A DNA stretch of 64,000 bases from Streptomyces bicolor (lineage in GTDB: Bacteria > Actinomycetota > Actinomycetes > Streptomycetales > Streptomycetaceae), in assembly GCF_000719285.1 (NCBI RefSeq), contig NZ_JOFS01000001.1, forward strand, positions 310,001 to 374,000. Direction: 5' to 3'. The translations under genes were made by a program, and so were the position numbers. Below the pieces are notes generated by a model. It worked only from the letters and a program-made list of their open reading frames with translations, had not been told where the DNA came from and searched no databases. This document shows positions 1 to 7,590 of this stretch, piece after piece (the stretch's first letter is position 1; every line of letters begins with the position of its first letter).

Positions 1-994
1 GGCGTTCGGGATCGGCCGTCAAGGAGCAGCCGTGCAGCAGACGTACGTTCTGCGTGCGCGGCTCTCCCTCTGCGTCGGCGGGCACCCACAGAGTGCTGCC
101 GCCCAGGCCGACCACGCCACGCCGCCCGGGAGCGAGGTCCCCGGCGAGAGCGCGGCGGGCCCATCGCACGTAGAGCTCGCCGAGGCTCACCCGGTGCGCC
201 GGATCGGCGTCGGGTCCGGGCTCCGCGACGAGGCCGTGCCCCCAGGGTCCCAGCAGCAGCCGCGCCGACGGACCGCCCCAGCGGCGCCACAGCGTCACAG
301 TGTCCTCGGTGAAGTGGTCGTGGTGGCCGCCCACCGCGAGCAGGGGCATCCCGGCGTACTCCGCTCTTGAGAGAAGCAGGCCGCGTTCGCGGTGCCGCCA
401 CAGGCCCGGCCACGAGGGCAGGCTCCGGCCGAGCCGGTCGGGGAGGCCGGTCAGCGGCAGATGGGTGAGCAGGCCGGGGTCCGCGGCGAGGGCCTTGTCC
501 AGGGCGTTGCCGTCGGAGTCCGGCCGGTCGCCGTGGGCCGCCCACCATCCGGCGCGGGCCAGCAGCCGTTCCACGCCGGAGGGCTCGCGGGCCGTCTCGG
601 CGGGGCCCAGCGCGGGCACGGCGGCGATGACGGCGTCGGGCCGGGCGTCCGTGGGCGCGTCGAGCGCGAGCGCGAGGGCGCAGTGGGCGGCATAGGAGGC
701 GCCGACGGCGACCAACCGCCCGTCATTCCATGGCTGTCGGCGGATCCAGCGGGCGGTCGCCGCTCCGTCGGCGGCCTCGTTCTCGTACGGGTGCCACTCC
801 CCCGGCGACGTGTGCCGGCCCCGTACGTCCTGGACCAGTGCGGCGAACCCGCGGCGGGCCCAGCCGCGCAGCTCGGCGCGGTGCCGTGTCCGGTCGTAGG
901 GCGTGCGGATGAGGACGGCCGGGAAGGGGCCGTCGCCGTCCGGGAGGTGGATGTCGGTGGCGAGCCCTTCGACGGCCACGGTGAACAGCGTCAT
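1..994 (-). CDS. CocE/NonD-family (X-Pro dipeptidyl-peptidase S15-like) hydrolase, 3' end outside window
   Basis: Reading leftward from an ATG at 994, the frame stays open to the window edge (over 330 residues). It shows CocE/S15 signatures: a QDVRGR segment near residue 55, a WHPYENEAADG segment near 67-77, the nucleophile elbow GASYA with Ser100, a GGHHDHF motif (usual G-x-x-D-x-F acid loop) and a GPWGHG motif (catalytic His). It is therefore an alpha/beta serine hydrolase of the X-Pro peptidase/acyl esterase type. Its start overlaps the stop of the preceding leader-binding gene by 4 bp (ATGA), so the two are translationally coupled. In a RiPP operon such a hydrolase could trim a leader or hydrolyse an ester or amide; that role is inferred. 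The ORF list misses it because it has no stop inside the window. Confidence 0.85.
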   Translation of the reverse strand, partial: MTLFTVAVEGLATDIHLPDGDGPFPAVLIRTPYDRTRHRAELRGWARRGFAALVQDVRGRHTSPGEWHPYENEAADGAATARWIRRQPWNDGRLVAVGASYAAHCALALALDAPTDARPDAVIAAVPALGPAETAREPSGVERLLARAGWWAAHGDRPDSDGNALDKALAADPGLLTHLPLTGLPDRLGRSLPSWPGLWRHRERGLLLSRAEYAGMPLLAVGGHHDHFTEDTVTLWRRWGGPSARLLLGPWGHGLVAEPGPDADPAHRVSLGELYVRWARRALAGDLAPGRRGVVGLGGSTLWVPADAEGEPRTQNVRLLHGCSLTADPER

Positions 995-1836
995 CCGGCC
1001 TGCTTCGGCGTCGGGGCGACGTCGGGAACGGGCAGCACCGGGTGCTCGGTGACGGTCAGCGTGCGCAGGTCGACGCGCCGGAGCCGGCGCCGGGCCGGGA
1101 GGCCGTCCGCGTCGGGCGCGCCGGTGATCCACCGGCTGAGGTCGTCGGCGAGCAGAGCGGCCAGCAGCCCCGCGGCGGGGGCGGTGAGGTGAACCGGCGC
1201 ACTGGACGTACGAGGCCCGCTCCAGTAGGCGGCCAGCTCCCGGTGCGCGGGGGTGGCGGCGAGCCGGCGGGCCCGGACGTGTGCCGAGGTGACGTCCCCG
1301 GCAGCGGCCGCGAGGGGCTCGACGTACGCCTGCCAGCCCTCGCGGTGGCAGCGCAGCCAGGCGATGCCTCGCTCGGGCAGCCGGTCGGCTGCGTCCCACA
1401 GCCCTTCGGGCACGGGCCCGTCGAGACACCACACGACGGCGGCGGGATCTCCGGCGGACAGGTCGTCAGGTGACGGTGACGTGCCGCTGTGCACGGCCGT
1501 TCGCGGCTCGGCGCCCAGCGCGCGCAGGAGCACGGCCAGTGGTTCGGTCAGGACGGCGTCGCCCAGCAGCCGGATGTCCCGGCGATCTGCGGGCCATCGC
1601 GGGCGCTGAGGTTCACCCGCGAGGTACCCGGCGCCCTCGAAGGCCCGGACGATGCGGTTGAGTTCGCCGTCCGGCTCAGCTGCGGTCGTCGTACCGGAGA
1701 GGCGGGACAGCAGGGCGTCCTCGTCCGCGTCCCCCGTCCTGACACTGAGGAACTCGCCCTCCACCGTGCGGACGGCGAGCCCCCGCCCGGGTACGGCGAC
1801 GACCTCGACACCGGGCGCGAGCTGGCTGCGGGACAC
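991..1836 (-). CDS. TOMM-type RiPP leader-peptide-binding protein (RRE plus E1-like domain)
   Basis: This 281-residue protein resembles the 'TOMM precursor leader peptide-binding / bacteriocin cyclodehydratase C-protein' family. Residues about 1-75 look like the winged-helix RiPP recognition element: short beta strands, then a helix ending near AGYLAG. Residues about 88-281 resemble the degenerate E1/ThiF-like half, with an IRLLGD start and a typical C-terminal strand (RRVDLRTLTV). Such proteins grip the leader and present the precursor to YcaO or other modifying enzymes. The Cys pairs that hold zinc in many homologues are not visible. It lies about 90 bp downstream of the small peptide gene and overlaps the hydrolase gene by 4 bp. 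No YcaO gene lies within the window; one would be expected further left. Family assignment is by eye. Confidence 0.7.
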   Translation of the reverse strand: MSRSQLAPGVEVVAVPGRGLAVRTVEGEFLSVRTGDADEDALLSRLSGTTTAAEPDGELNRIVRAFEGAGYLAGEPQRPRWPADRRDIRLLGDAVLTEPLAVLLRALGAEPRTAVHSGTSPSPDDLSAGDPAAVVWCLDGPVPEGLWDAADRLPERGIAWLRCHREGWQAYVEPLAAAAGDVTSAHVRARRLAATPAHRELAAYWSGPRTSSAPVHLTAPAAGLLAALLADDLSRWITGAPDADGLPARRRLRRVDLRTLTVTEHPVLPVPDVAPTPKQAG

Positions 1837-1929
1837 GTCGATCCTCCTGTGGGGAAGGGGCCTTGGAAGGGCGTGGGCCCGCCCGCACGGTGCCGGACGG
1901 GCCCACGGTCGAGGGCGCTGGACCCTTGC

Positions 1930-2043
1930 TTACTCCTCGGTGTCCTCGAAGGGGTTCTCGACGAGCGCGTTGGAGTGCGTGGCCGAGGCGTGAGCCAGCT
2001 GACCCGGGTCGGCGATCGGCGCGAAGACCTTCTCGTTGTCCAT
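1930..2043 (-). CDS. Candidate RiPP precursor peptide, 37 aa
   Basis: The chosen ATG (2043) has a good ribosome-binding site (AAGGAGAG) about 6 nt upstream. A longer in-frame start at 2121 would lie inside the Zur-like box and is rejected. The 37-residue product begins MDNEKVFAPIADPG and ends ENPFEDTEE. It contains no Cys. The middle is rich in small and potentially modifiable or ligating residues: His18, Ser20, Thr22, His23, Ser24 and Asn25. The tail is acidic. Its size, charge pattern and position directly before a leader-binding protein fit a RiPP precursor whose core lies around residues 17-37. I recognise no named family. It could alternatively be a small regulatory or structural peptide. 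Confidence 0.6.
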   Translation of the reverse strand: MDNEKVFAPIADPGQLAHASATHSNALVENPFEDTEE

Positions 2044-2101
2044 GAACTCTCCTTCTTCGTCAGGGAGATGGGTCGCTCTGGGGAGCGCCACACAAAGAAC
2101 A

Positions 2102-2923
2102 CTAATGAACATGATTTTCATATTCTAGTGCCAGGAGAGGGTGATCTGGGTAACACACGGGCCAGCCGCCTTCGGGGTCCCGGCCGACCCGGCCGGCCAC
2201 CCGGAGGACGTCCGCGAGCAGCCCCGGCGTGACGACCTCCTTCGGCGTGCCGTCGGCCACCACCCGGCCGTCGCGCAGCGCGACGATCCGCTCGGCGAAC
2301 CGGGCGGCGTGGGCCAGGTCGTGCAGCACCATCACCACGGTGAGGCCGCGTTCCTCACGCAGCCGGACCACCGTCTGCAGCACGTCGAGCTGGTGGTGCA
2401 GATCCAGGTAGGTGGTCGGCTCGTCCAGCAGCAGGACCCGGGTGTCCTGGGCGAGCGCCATCGCGAGCCGCACCCGCTGGCGCTCACCCCCGGACAGCGC
2501 GTCGACATCACGTTCAGCCCACTGCTCCACACCGACGTCGCGCAGTGCGCGGCGTACGACGGGATCGTCGCCCTCGCGCAGCATGCCGAGCGGACCGCGC
2601 GCCGCGTACCGCCCCTGCCGGACGAGCTGCCGCACCGTCATGCCGGGGACGGCCGGGGCCGACTGGTGCAGCAGCGCGACCCGTCGGGCGGTGGCGCGCC
2701 GGGACAGCCGGGCGAGGTCGTCCCCGGCGAGCAGGACACGCCCCTCGTCCGGCTGCAGCAGCCCGGCGGCGAGCCGCAGCAGGGTTGATTTCCCACAGCC
2801 GTTGAGGCCGATGAGGGCGGTCAGCTCACCCGGCCCGACGGTCATGTCGACGCCCCGCAACACGGGTTGGCCGGGGTAACCGAAGTGGACCCCCTCGGCG
2901 CGGATCCCCACGGACTCGGTCAT
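2102..2923 (-). CDS. ABC transporter ATP-binding protein, FecE/FepC-type
   Basis: The 273-residue ATPase powers uptake by the two membrane subunits encoded just upstream. Visible motifs are Walker A GLNGCGKST (39-47), signature LSGGERQ (143-149), Walker B VLLLDEPT (163-170) and the switch His201 in VLHDLAH. The YLDLHHQ D-loop is typical of siderophore/heme/B12 importers. The start at 2923 is preceded by GAAGGA; an ATG at 2944 overlapping the permease stop is possible but lacks its own ribosome-binding site. It is the fourth gene of a tightly packed importer operon. Unusually, its last five codons coincide with a Zur-like box for the next gene. Confidence 0.93.
   Translation of the reverse strand: MTESVGIRAEGVHFGYPGQPVLRGVDMTVGPGELTALIGLNGCGKSTLLRLAAGLLQPDEGRVLLAGDDLARLSRRATARRVALLHQSAPAVPGMTVRQLVRQGRYAARGPLGMLREGDDPVVRRALRDVGVEQWAERDVDALSGGERQRVRLAMALAQDTRVLLLDEPTTYLDLHHQLDVLQTVVRLREERGLTVVMVLHDLAHAARFAERIVALRDGRVVADGTPKEVVTPGLLADVLRVAGRVGRDPEGGWPVCYPDHPLLALEYENHVH
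2106..2120. promoter_or_regulatory. Zur-box-like operator upstream of the peptide operon
   Basis: TGAACATGATTTTCA matches the 7-1-7 actinobacterial Zur consensus TGAAAATNATTTTCA at all but one position. It lies about 63 bp upstream of the small peptide ATG. It also falls within the last codons of the upstream ATPase gene, encoding its final Glu-Asn-His-Val-His. It does not resemble the Streptomyces iron box (TTAGGTTAGGCT type). The consensus is from memory; zinc control is inferred. Confidence 0.65.
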
Positions 2924-2943
2924 GCTCTGTCCTTCAGTCGACA

Positions 2944-3951
2944 TCAGAACGTACGGCTCGGCGCGCGGCGCACGACGAGCAGCAGCAGCGCGGCCCCGAG
3001 GCAGGCGGTGAGGGCCCCGACCGGCAGCGTGAGCCGCCCGGAGTCCAGTGCGGCCGCCAGCAGCCGCGAGGACAGCTGCGCCGCCGCGTCCGCCCCGCAC
3101 ACCACGGCCGCGCCCACCAGGGCGGCGCCGGGCAGGGTCACCCGCAGGTCGGCGCCGAAGACGGCCAGGGCGAGGTGCGGTACGAGCAGCCCGACGAACC
3201 CCAGCGCCCCCACGGCGGCCACCGCACCCGCTGTCAGCGCCACCGCGCACAGCAGGGCGAGCGCCCGGGCGCGGGCGGCGGACAGCCCGGCGGCGAGGGC
3301 GATGTCGTCCCCGCAGCGCAGCAGGGTCAGCGGTCCGGCCAGCAGCCAGGCGGCGGCACCCCAGGCCAGCGCCCACGGCCACAGCAGGTGCCAGTGCTGC
3401 CACACCCGGCCCTCCGTAGTGCCGACGAGCCACTGCACGACGCTGCCGAGTTCGCCCGGTGCGACGAGCAGCACCATGGCGGTGAGCCCGCCGAGCACCG
3501 CCGACACCAGCACCCCGTGCACGGCGGTCTGCGCCGGGTCGCTCCGGCCTCGTCCGGCGAGCAGCCACAGCAGCGCGGCCCCGGCGCAGCCGCCCACGCA
3601 CGCGGCGACGACCACGGCGAGGGGCGATTCCCACCCCGCGAGTCCGAGGCCGGTCGCGGCGACGGCACCGAGCACCGCACCCGGCGTCACCCCCGTCACC
3701 TCGGGTCCGGCCAGCGGGTTGCGCAGCGCCGACTGCAGCACCAGGCCCGCCACGCCGAGGCACGCCCCCGCACCGAGGGCCACCAGCAGTCGGGGCAGCC
3801 GGAGTTGGAACAGGATGTGCCGTTCCGTCGTATCGCCGCCTCCGCCGAGGACGTCCCAGACCACGGCCGGGGACATGCCGCGCCCGGCCACCAGTTCGAC
3901 ACCGGCGCATACGACGGTGAGTGCGGCGAGTACCGCGAAACGCCGGCTCAC
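2944..3951 (-). CDS. FecCD-family ABC transporter permease (second subunit)
   Basis: A 335-residue polytopic inner-membrane protein of the FecCD/BtuC family with about nine to ten hydrophobic segments. It carries the family motifs FQLRLPRLLVAL near residue 48 and NPLAGPEVTGVTPGA near 85, plus a GFVGLLVPHL segment that contacts the ATPase. It pairs with the permease encoded by the preceding gene, whose stop it overlaps by 4 bp (ATGA). Together they form the heterodimeric channel for a metal-chelate substrate. The ATPase gene follows at once. The family transports ferric siderophores, heme, cobalamin or other metallophores; the sequence alone does not tell which. Confidence 0.92.
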   Translation of the reverse strand: MSRRFAVLAALTVVCAGVELVAGRGMSPAVVWDVLGGGGDTTERHILFQLRLPRLLVALGAGACLGVAGLVLQSALRNPLAGPEVTGVTPGAVLGAVAATGLGLAGWESPLAVVVAACVGGCAGAALLWLLAGRGRSDPAQTAVHGVLVSAVLGGLTAMVLLVAPGELGSVVQWLVGTTEGRVWQHWHLLWPWALAWGAAAWLLAGPLTLLRCGDDIALAAGLSAARARALALLCAVALTAGAVAAVGALGFVGLLVPHLALAVFGADLRVTLPGAALVGAAVVCGADAAAQLSSRLLAAALDSGRLTLPVGALTACLGAALLLLVVRRAPSRTF

Positions 3952-5201
3952 CGGACCTCCTCCGCTCCGGTCGCCTCACCGCGTGAAGCGGAAACACCGG
4001 AAGGGCCGTCGCTCCCGGGAGCCCCTCGACGGACACCCTCTCGGGCCCCCGTGGAAGGCTCCTCCTTCTCCGAAGGACTGGAGGGCACGGCTTGGGCGCC
4101 CTGCCGCGCCGAGCCCGCGGCAGCGGTGCCAGCCGCCCGACGCCGGGCCGCCGGCCTGCGGCTGCCCGACCGGAGCAGGGCGACCCCGGCGGGCACACCG
4201 ACCAGAGCCGTCCACGCGCCGACCGGCGTCTCCACGGGCGCCAACGCAAGGCGGGCCGGGACATCGGCGACGACCACGACGACGGCGCCCCACGCCGCCG
4301 CCCAGGGCAGCCAACGCACCGCGTCCGCCGCGGGATCGAACCACCGCGCCAGGTGCGGAGCGAGGAAACCGACCCACGCAACCGGCCCGCACACGGCCGT
4401 CACGGGCGCGATCAGCACGACGGCGATGGCCAGCGCGGCCAGCCGGGCCCGCTGGGCGCGCACACCCAGCGCCTCGGCGTCCTCGTCCCCGAGCCGCAGC
4501 ACCGAGAGCACCGGCGCGCACAGCACGAGCGCGGGGACCGCGGCGAGCAGCCAGGGCCACAGCCCGGTGACGTCGTCCCAGGTACGGGCGGAGAGCGAGC
4601 CGAGCAGGTAGCGGTAGATCAGCTGGAGGTCGAGCTGGTCGGCCATCACCATCAGCACGAGCAGCGCGGCCTGCAACGCGGCGGCGACCGCGGCGCCGGT
4701 GAGCAGCACGGCGGACGGACTGCGCCCCAGCCCCGCGGCGAGCAGCGTGAGCCCGCCGCCGAGCGCGGCCCCACCGATGGCCAACAGGGGCTGAACAGCG
4801 GCAGGAAGGGACACCGACAGCACCAGCGGCGCGGCCACCCCGAGCGCGGCACCGGACGACACACCCAGCATCTCGGGGACGGCCAAGGGGTTGCGCAGCG
4901 CCTCCTGCAGCACGAGCCCCGCCGCACCCAGACACGCCCCGGCGACAAGCGCCAGCACCAGCCGGGGCACGCGCAGCTCGGTGACGACGATCCCGGCGAG
5001 CGTGCTGTCCGCGTCCATCAGCGCACCGGGCAGCCGGTGCAGCGGGACATACGGCGTGCCCAGGCTCAGCGCGCAGGCCGACGCGGCGACCAACAGGGTG
5101 ACCACTACGGGCAGTTGCCATAGTCCCGCTCCGCGCACGGATCGCCGTCCGCCGGATGCCGGGTCACCTGCTGTGGTGTGCGTCGCGGTGGGCGCGCTCA
5201 C
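3948..5201 (-). CDS. FecCD-family ABC transporter permease (first subunit) with long C-terminal tail
   Basis: 417 residues. The first roughly 335 form a FecCD permease, with ELRVPRLVLALVAG near residue 75, NPLAVPEMLGVSSGA near 108 and AWVGFLAPHLARW near 275. The final 80 or so residues are an Arg/Ala/Ser/Glu-rich, probably disordered cytoplasmic tail not usual for the family. The gene overlaps both neighbours by 4 bp, the lipoprotein gene upstream and the second permease downstream, so the importer subunits are translationally coupled. The start near 5201 fits the overlap. Confidence 0.92.
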   Translation of the reverse strand: MSAPTATHTTAGDPASGGRRSVRGAGLWQLPVVVTLLVAASACALSLGTPYVPLHRLPGALMDADSTLAGIVVTELRVPRLVLALVAGACLGAAGLVLQEALRNPLAVPEMLGVSSGAALGVAAPLVLSVSLPAAVQPLLAIGGAALGGGLTLLAAGLGRSPSAVLLTGAAVAAALQAALLVLMVMADQLDLQLIYRYLLGSLSARTWDDVTGLWPWLLAAVPALVLCAPVLSVLRLGDEDAEALGVRAQRARLAALAIAVVLIAPVTAVCGPVAWVGFLAPHLARWFDPAADAVRWLPWAAAWGAVVVVVADVPARLALAPVETPVGAWTALVGVPAGVALLRSGSRRPAARRRAAGTAAAGSARQGAQAVPSSPSEKEEPSTGAREGVRRGAPGSDGPSGVSASRGEATGAEEVR

Positions 5202-6175
5202 CGCAGCGCGGCCGTGGCCTCATCGAGGATGATGCCCAGCGAACGGGTACCGCGCCCCTTGGCCCACACCTCGGAGTTCACCTCGTGGACGTCGCCGTTC
5301 TTCACCGCCGGGATCTTGCCCCACAGGGGGTTCTTCGCCAGCTTCTCCGACAGCTTGCCGTCCGCCTCACCGAAGCTCAGTGTCTCGACGAACAGCACGT
5401 CGACGTCCGCCGCGAGGATCTCTTCGAGGCTGTAACTACCCTCAACTCCACGGGACTTCCAGGGGTAGTCGGCGAGCTTCGGGAACAGGCTGGCGCCCAC
5501 GTCCGTCTCCGGGGTGGCGACGCCGAAGTTCTCGTCACTGCCGTAGATGATGAGCGCGGTCTTGTCGCTCCTGGTCTTCTCGGCCTCGGCGAGCTTGGTG
5601 CGGAAGGTCTTCTCGGCCTTCTCGCCCTCGGCGGTGCGGCCGGTGAGTGCGGCCACATCACGCAGGTAGCCCACGCTGTCCTCCCACGTCTCGGGCTGCA
5701 TGGGCCAGAAGGTGGTGACGCCTTTCAGGGCCGGGGCGAGCTTGCCGTGGGTGTCCTCCAGGCCGATCACCAGGTCGGGCTTGTGGGAGAGGATCGCCTC
5801 CACCTCGGGCGCGATGAACCCGCCCGGGATGACGTCGACCTTCTTCGCCTTCTCTTCCCCAAGGAAGTCGGGCTGGGCGAGGACTGCGCTGTTGGTGGCC
5901 GTGGGGACGATGCCCAGCTCGGTCAGGATGTCGTCGCAGAGCGCGAACAGGCAGACGATGCGCTGCGGTTCCTTCTCGAGGGAGACCTTGACGCCGCCCG
6001 CGTCGGTCAACGCCCGTGTCGCCTTGATGGGTTCGACGGTGACGTCGGTCTTCGGGCCGGCCGCGGCGGCCTTCTCACTCGCCGGTTCGGTGGACGATCC
6101 GCACCCGACGAGCACCGAGCCCACTAGCGCTGCGGTGATCCAGCTTCGGACGAATCTCGACGGTGAGCGCAGCAT
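5198..6175 (-). CDS. Metallophore ABC transporter substrate-binding lipoprotein
   Basis: A 325-residue periplasmic-binding-type lipoprotein of the FecB/BtuF clan. The N-terminus has Arg residues, a hydrophobic stretch and the lipobox LVGC with lipidated Cys25. The mature part shows KEPQRIVCL (strand before the ligand cleft), a KPDLVIG strand near 135 and the interdomain helix typical of class III binding proteins. Ligand type is not decidable by eye. It is the first gene of the importer operon, and its start lies 48 bp from a Zur-like box. That box is shared with the divergent beta-propeller gene, so zinc-regulated expression is a reasonable inference. Confidence 0.92.
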   Translation of the reverse strand: MLRSPSRFVRSWITAALVGSVLVGCGSSTEPASEKAAAAGPKTDVTVEPIKATRALTDAGGVKVSLEKEPQRIVCLFALCDDILTELGIVPTATNSAVLAQPDFLGEEKAKKVDVIPGGFIAPEVEAILSHKPDLVIGLEDTHGKLAPALKGVTTFWPMQPETWEDSVGYLRDVAALTGRTAEGEKAEKTFRTKLAEAEKTRSDKTALIIYGSDENFGVATPETDVGASLFPKLADYPWKSRGVEGSYSLEEILAADVDVLFVETLSFGEADGKLSEKLAKNPLWGKIPAVKNGDVHEVNSEVWAKGRGTRSLGIILDEATAALR

Positions 6176-6222
6176 CGATGCCCTCGCTTCTTCTCAGGGA
6201 CCCGGAACGCACCGAAGATACA

Positions 6223-6237
6223 TGATAATCGTTTTCA
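6223..6237. promoter_or_regulatory. Zur-box-like operator in divergent promoter region
   Basis: TGATAATCGTTTTCA matches the 7-1-7 Zur consensus TGAAAATNATTTTCA at 13 of 15 positions. It lies in the 90-bp region between the importer lipoprotein gene (leftward, start 6175) and the beta-propeller gene (rightward, start 6266), so one site could repress both. GATAAT inside the box could act as a rightward -10 element, which would fit repression by occlusion. The box is an isolated AT-rich patch in very GC-rich surroundings. Confidence 0.7.
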
Positions 6238-6265
6238 AAAGGACCAGTTTTCCATGGAGGCATCG

Positions 6266-7465
6266 ATGACAGCCGCCCTTGCTCTGCTGCTCGTCTCCGA
6301 CCACGTGGAGGGATGCATCCACGTGCTGACAGTGCCGGACGGCACCGAGACGGGCCGCCTCACCGGCCGTCACCTCTCGGAACATGCCGGGTTCCTGGCA
6401 TTGCCGGGCGGGCGAGCGGCCTGCGTCGACGACCGCAGGGGCGAGCTGCTGGTGCTCGACCCCTTCGGCGACGAGCTGGTGGAGACCGCGATCCCGGTCG
6501 CCGTGCCGGCCGAGCACCTGGCCTGCGACCCGTCCGGCCGGTGGGCGGCCGTGACGACGGGCCTGGGCGAGAACGCCGAGCCCTGGTCGGACCTGCTGAC
6601 GGTCGTCGACCTCACGACGGGCGACGCGGCCCGGGTACGCACGCGCGTCGGCGAACCAGGCGTGACGGTTCTGGGCAACGGCGATCCGCTGGTCGTCCTA
6701 CGGCACCGGGAGCCCGGCACGCTGACCGTCCACCGGTTCACCGACCTGCTCACGGCACCGCCCGGCTGCCCTCCGGTCACGCCCCACGCACACCTTCCGC
6801 TGCCGGACGACGGACACGGGGACGCTCAAGACCCGTACTCGGGCCACGTGTTCGCGGCCACGGGTGACGGGGTGCACCGGGCACGCCGTGAGGGCGACGT
6901 ACTCGTCCCGGAGCGGACGATCCCCTGGGATTCCCCTGCCCGGGGCTGGTACCTGCGGCTCGACCCTCGGCGACGAGCGCTGTGGTCGACACTGCGGGGC
7001 GGCCCCGCGGACCCGCTGCGGTGGCCGGAATGGACCAACCAGGCATGGCGCCACGACCTGGAGACGAACCGCACCACTCTGACGGAGCTCGGCCCCGGTC
7101 TGGTCTTCCGGCTGGCCCTCGCCCAACACCACACGGCGTTCACCCGCATTCACCCGGACGGCGACGAACTGATCCTCCTGGACGCCGACGACACCGCCCG
7201 CCGCGTCCCGCTTCCCGCCATGGACGGCGCACCCCGCCGCGGCGGCACCCCTTGGGAGGGCGTCCAACGCCGTGCGGTGGCCGCCTCACCGGGCTCCGAC
7301 TGGGTCGCCGTCACCCGCGGCGGGCACGGTGAGGTCCACGTCTTCGACGCCCGAACCGGCAGCGAAGCAGCCCGATGGAAGCTTGACACCCCCCTGGGCC
7401 ACGGCGGCCACGCGATGCTGCGCACGCAGACCGACGGCGCCCAAGGCGATGCCGTGGGCCGCTGA
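6266..7465 (+). CDS. Beta-propeller-like protein under Zur-like control, AztD-like candidate
   Basis: The ATG at 6266 is preceded by GGAGG 5 nt upstream and is preferred to the in-frame ATG at 6254. The 399-residue product has repeated strand-turn units such as LLLVSDHVEGCIHVL, ELLVLDPFGDE and VHVFDARTGSEAARW, as in WD40/YVTN-type propellers. It is fairly rich in His. No signal peptide is visible. Members of the AztD family, beta-propeller zinc metallochaperones in other bacteria, have similar opening strands and sit in zinc-regulated loci. I propose this as a hypothesis only, because AztD is exported and this protein appears cytosolic. It is divergent from the importer operon across a shared Zur-like box. 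Confidence 0.6.
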   Translation: MTAALALLLVSDHVEGCIHVLTVPDGTETGRLTGRHLSEHAGFLALPGGRAACVDDRRGELLVLDPFGDELVETAIPVAVPAEHLACDPSGRWAAVTTGLGENAEPWSDLLTVVDLTTGDAARVRTRVGEPGVTVLGNGDPLVVLRHREPGTLTVHRFTDLLTAPPGCPPVTPHAHLPLPDDGHGDAQDPYSGHVFAATGDGVHRARREGDVLVPERTIPWDSPARGWYLRLDPRRRALWSTLRGGPADPLRWPEWTNQAWRHDLETNRTTLTELGPGLVFRLALAQHHTAFTRIHPDGDELILLDADDTARRVPLPAMDGAPRRGGTPWEGVQRRAVAASPGSDWVAVTRGGHGEVHVFDARTGSEAARWKLDTPLGHGGHAMLRTQTDGAQGDAVGR

Positions 7466-7530
7466 CAGCCGGGCCGCGCCTCGAGGCCGGTGCAGGGCAG
7501 GCGGTCTCGGCCCGGGCCAAGCTCTTACAA

Positions 7531-7545
7531 TGGGATCCATTTTCA
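7531..7545. promoter_or_regulatory. Weaker Zur-box-like site upstream of methyltransferase
   Basis: TGGGATCCATTTTCA keeps the complete right half-site (ATTTTCA) and matches the Zur consensus at 11 of 15 positions. It lies 45 bp upstream of the methyltransferase start and after the propeller stop. It also forms part of the small palindrome ATGGGATCCAT. It is weaker than the sites at 2106 and 6223, and its role is inferred from position. Confidence 0.4.
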
Positions 7546-7590
7546 TATAGCGTCAAAGGCTCCCAGTTCCCACAGGAGAGGGAGGCAGTC

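Noticed and set aside
2946..4381. Long frame fused upstream of the ABC ATPase
   Set aside because: It is an Arg-rich shadow of the two permease genes; the ATPase starts at 2923.
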